Assembly (NCBI GenBank): GCA_001939145.1
Contig: LSRX01000827.1
Location: forward strand, 221,323 to 285,322
DNA: 64,000 bases
Direction: 5' to 3'
Origin: Symbiodinium microadriaticum
Lineage: Eukaryota; Sar; Dinophyceae; Suessiales; Symbiodiniaceae
In this document: piece after piece, positions 61,896 through 64,000 of the stretch
Position numbering within the stretch: the stretch's first letter is position 1
How the letters are laid out: each line of letters opens with the position of its first letter
Translations under genes and position numbers: made by a program
The notes under the pieces: model-generated
The model's database searches: none
The model's input: the letters and a program-made list of their open reading frames with translations, nothing else
What the model was told of the DNA's origin: nothing

Positions 61896-62797
61896 TCACC
61901 GCAAGGAGCTGGACAGGCCAAATCGCATGCGTCTGGCGGAGGTCCGGCCTTGCACGGAATCCTGCAGTGGACGATTGCGTTTAAGCATCGAAGGCTTTGG
62001 CACAATCCTCTTCACGGAAGTGTGTGGGGCCACGTCACTCGAGCTTCGACCGGAACCGTCAACCTCCGACTCCGGCTCAATTTCCGGAAAGATGACTGGG
62101 TCAACTTCCCGCTCAGGGTCCGGTATTGACAGCAGACTCTGCAGAGAGCTTCGCTGCAGTGGACGATTGCGTTTGAGCAGCGAAGGCTTTGGCACCATCC
62201 TCTTGTGAAGCTTCTTCCGAGGCCTCTTCGGTCTAAGAATGCCGATGAGGTGCGACTCCTCTGGCTCCTCTTCCACTTCAGTCGGCTCAGCTTGCATCTT
62301 AGTCACGGCTTGCTCGTCTTCTTCGGGGCTGTCTTCGTCCTCTTCGGCATCTTCATCATCATCTGCCACAGCAGCTGCTTCTTCCAAGAATCTGAAACGT
62401 TCTTCCGTCTTGGGAGCCAGGTCCACCTCAGGGCGAGTGGTTTTAAATCTTGGATATGCTTTGAGGGAACGGGCGAGCTTTGTGTTTCGACTCTCCGACC
62501 TGACACAAACGACAAAGCTCGGCTTCCAATGCCTCTGCGTCCTCGCTCCCTGCCTTCCAACAGCGCATGATCGCAACGACCTGGCTTCAAAAACGAAGGA
62601 ATGTGTCATGGCCTCAAGCATACACGGAAGCATAAGCATTTCCACCACCCACCTGAGAGAGGTCTTGCAGGCTCAAGCTGCTGATGCCAAAGGTCTCGCT
62701 GAAATCTTCACCGAAGTGCTCCGTGAAGTATGCATCCACAGCCTTCTCGTAGATTTCTCGAATGCGCCAAGACCACCGATGGTGGAGCCCCATCTGC
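61896..62797 (-). CDS. C-terminal exons of an unidentified acidic/basic protein
   Basis: Three minus-strand exons join in frame. 62797-62653 reads RIREIYEKAVDAYFTEHFGE and SETFGISSLSLQDLSQ, ending at AG|GTGGGT. 62580-62500 is exactly 27 codons (MRCWKAGSEDAEALEAELCR). 62426-61896 starts VDLAPKTEERF and ends in a stop at 61896-61898. The introns are 72 and 73 bp, GT-AG with AG|G acceptors. The last exon has an acidic tract (DDDEDAEEDEDSPEEDE), then a basic motif used twice (RMVPKPSLLKRNRPLQ and RIVPKPSMLKRNRPLQ), from a DNA duplication of about 55 bp at 61958-62022 and 62148-62215. No family recognised; charge layout fits a nuclear protein. Upstream exons are not identified. It may or may not be one gene with the CUB exon at 63.9 kb. 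Confidence 0.6.
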
Positions 62798-63574
62798 CTG
62801 ATGTTCCAATCAGGTATACGGTATGCCCCTCAACGGAAGGGCCCCAGCATGATTGCAGAAAGACCGCTTTCAGGTTACTGCCACTAGATAGTTTGCAAGT
62901 GATGGCGAGAAGCCATCCGGTCAAGCAAACAGGGGAAACACCCCCTCCGTGCCCCATGATGCAAAGGGATCTGAGCCTCACACTAGGTATTCGTGTCTTC
63001 CCAGGCTCTCAGATCCCTACATGCTCCAAGCTTCCCAATCCTAAAGAATCCCTCAGTCGTGATGACACAGGTGTACGGCATTCAATGGCATTCAGTCTGA
63101 TATAGCTTATTATGATAGAGCGCGAAATAGTACGTTGAAGAATATGCACTAACAGTTATAGCATATCATACAATAGTTCAATATTGACTCTGCGTTCCAG
63201 TCTGCAGCAGTTGCTCGAGATCCGACCGGTCAAGGCAGTGGAGCGCAAAGGCCATGATGGCGTAAGGAGCATCCTCCCATGATGGGGTTCTGGAAACCCT
63301 AAGTAAACCGAAAACCTAAACCCCCGAACCCTAAACCCCTGAACGAGGTCTCTCTGAAGTGCCTCCCACTTGCCCTAAAGCTTAAACACCCAAACCATGC
63401 AAACCCTAAATTGGCTCGGGTCTCAAGGAGCCGGGACCTGGGAATCGTCGAAGATGCTGTCCATCTGCAGGGATCGAGCCCGAGCCCAGCGCCCTTCGTC
63501 CAGGCGATGCCAGCGACCACTTCCTGGACTCTCGGCAAGCACCACACAGAGATTTCGACACTTTTTCGTGTGTG
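62798..63574. other. Probable intron/spacer sequence
   Basis: No supported exon. CCCTAAA words occur at 63295-63345, as in the introns elsewhere in the window. Confidence 0.4.
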
Positions 63575-63961
63575 ACAGACAGTTATAACGGCTTCGAACT
63601 TAAAGCGCAGCTTCCGCCCATGGTCAGTGACACATTCAGCTCGAGGACCCGTATCGGGGTCAACTTCTGCAGCCTCCTCAACAAAGAGAAGGCAGAAATC
63701 TCCACATTTTATGCAGGAAAGTAGGATGCGTAGAAAAAGCAGACAAACGACAGGTCGAAGTTGCTTAAAACTGCTTGAATCAAAGCTCTTCTTGAGACGC
63801 CGTTCACCGACAGCGAATCGGAACCATACACCGTCACAAAGGTCGTAACTTGGATGATCTCGGAGTTGTTTAACTCCACGTGCAGAACGCACTCGTCACC
63901 CGGTGGGTAAGCAAGAGGATAGTTCGTACTGGAAACGCAGTCGTCTTCGACGATGCAGCTC
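63575..63961 (-). CDS. CUB-domain exon, partial gene at window edge
   Basis: After an AG|G acceptor, 63961 down to about 63790 reads DDCVSSTNYPLAYPPGDEC, then an alternating hydrophobic run and GSDSLSVNGVS. This is the CUB pattern C...SPNYP..YP...C followed later by a D-L-V-NG strand. CUB domains are extracellular beta-sandwich modules that bind proteins or sugars. A second coding-like piece (about 63575-63690) reads VDPDTGPRAECVTDHGRKLR. The gene's 5' part lies beyond 64000. Border positions after the CUB core are uncertain. Confidence 0.55.
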
Positions 63962-64000
63962 CTCGGCAAGGCACAAACAGAAACGACGTCTCAAACTAAC

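Noticed and set aside
62239..63105. A 288-codon plus-strand frame with a poly-Ser start
   Set aside because: It is antisense to better supported minus-strand exons; the poly-Ser is the complement of the acidic tract.

Overview
The window looks like nuclear DNA of a dinoflagellate. Supporting signs are degenerate TTTAGGG/CCCTAAA telomere-like repeats scattered through introns and spacers, introns that start with GA or GC as well as GT and end AG|G, GC-rich exons spread thinly among repeats, a very long Ty1/copia element of the kind abundant in these genomes, and a large repeat load. Most open reading frames are chance frames. The real genes had to be found as short exons joined across non-canonical introns.

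Left part (1-31 kb, everything supportable on the + strand): fragments of an Asp/Glu-racemase-like gene (about 1.7-2.4 kb); a 1.1-1.2 kb tandem duplication (6.8-9.2 kb); an unidentified multi-exon gene (10.6-11.8 kb); an AhpD-like peroxidase-family gene whose only internal stop is a TGA exactly where the second Cys of the CxxC active site belongs, so a candidate selenoprotein (12.1-13.5 kb); pieces of an EF-2/Snu114-type GTPase (14.5-15.3 kb); and an M14 zinc-carboxypeptidase/aspartoacylase-like gene whose six exons run from 16.1 to 27.9 kb because a 9,222-bp copia element sits in its fourth visible intron. That element has two LTRs that read as identical and a GTTGG target duplication. It encodes Gag, a CCHC knuckle, protease, a Cys/His module, a 2-oxoglutarate/Fe(II) oxygenase-like domain, an uncharacterised domain, integrase, reverse transcriptase and RNase H, with several lesions.

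Middle (31-41 kb): an abrupt AT-rich island (31.3-33.96 kb) with its own minisatellites; C-rich and telomere-like repeats; a (CT)n tract and an assembly gap; then a minus-strand non-LTR-like element (about 35.8-40.8 kb) with one 1,247-codon ORF that carries two copies of a domain I do not recognise. The element ends in a hairpin plus a GA/CT repeat tail, and a second copy of the same tail lies beside its 5' end.

Right part (41-64 kb): scattered coding-like exons of unknown function (41.3-43.9 kb), a 112-bp foldback element, dispersed repeats, an 11-kb complex satellite (49.3-60.2 kb) holding a dead LINE reverse-transcriptase fragment, head-to-head telomere-like arrays, and finally minus-strand exons: a three-exon acidic/basic protein end (61.9-62.8 kb) and a CUB-domain exon at the window edge.

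All family assignments come from motifs read by eye. No database search was possible, and exon borders are predictions from reading frame and splice signals.
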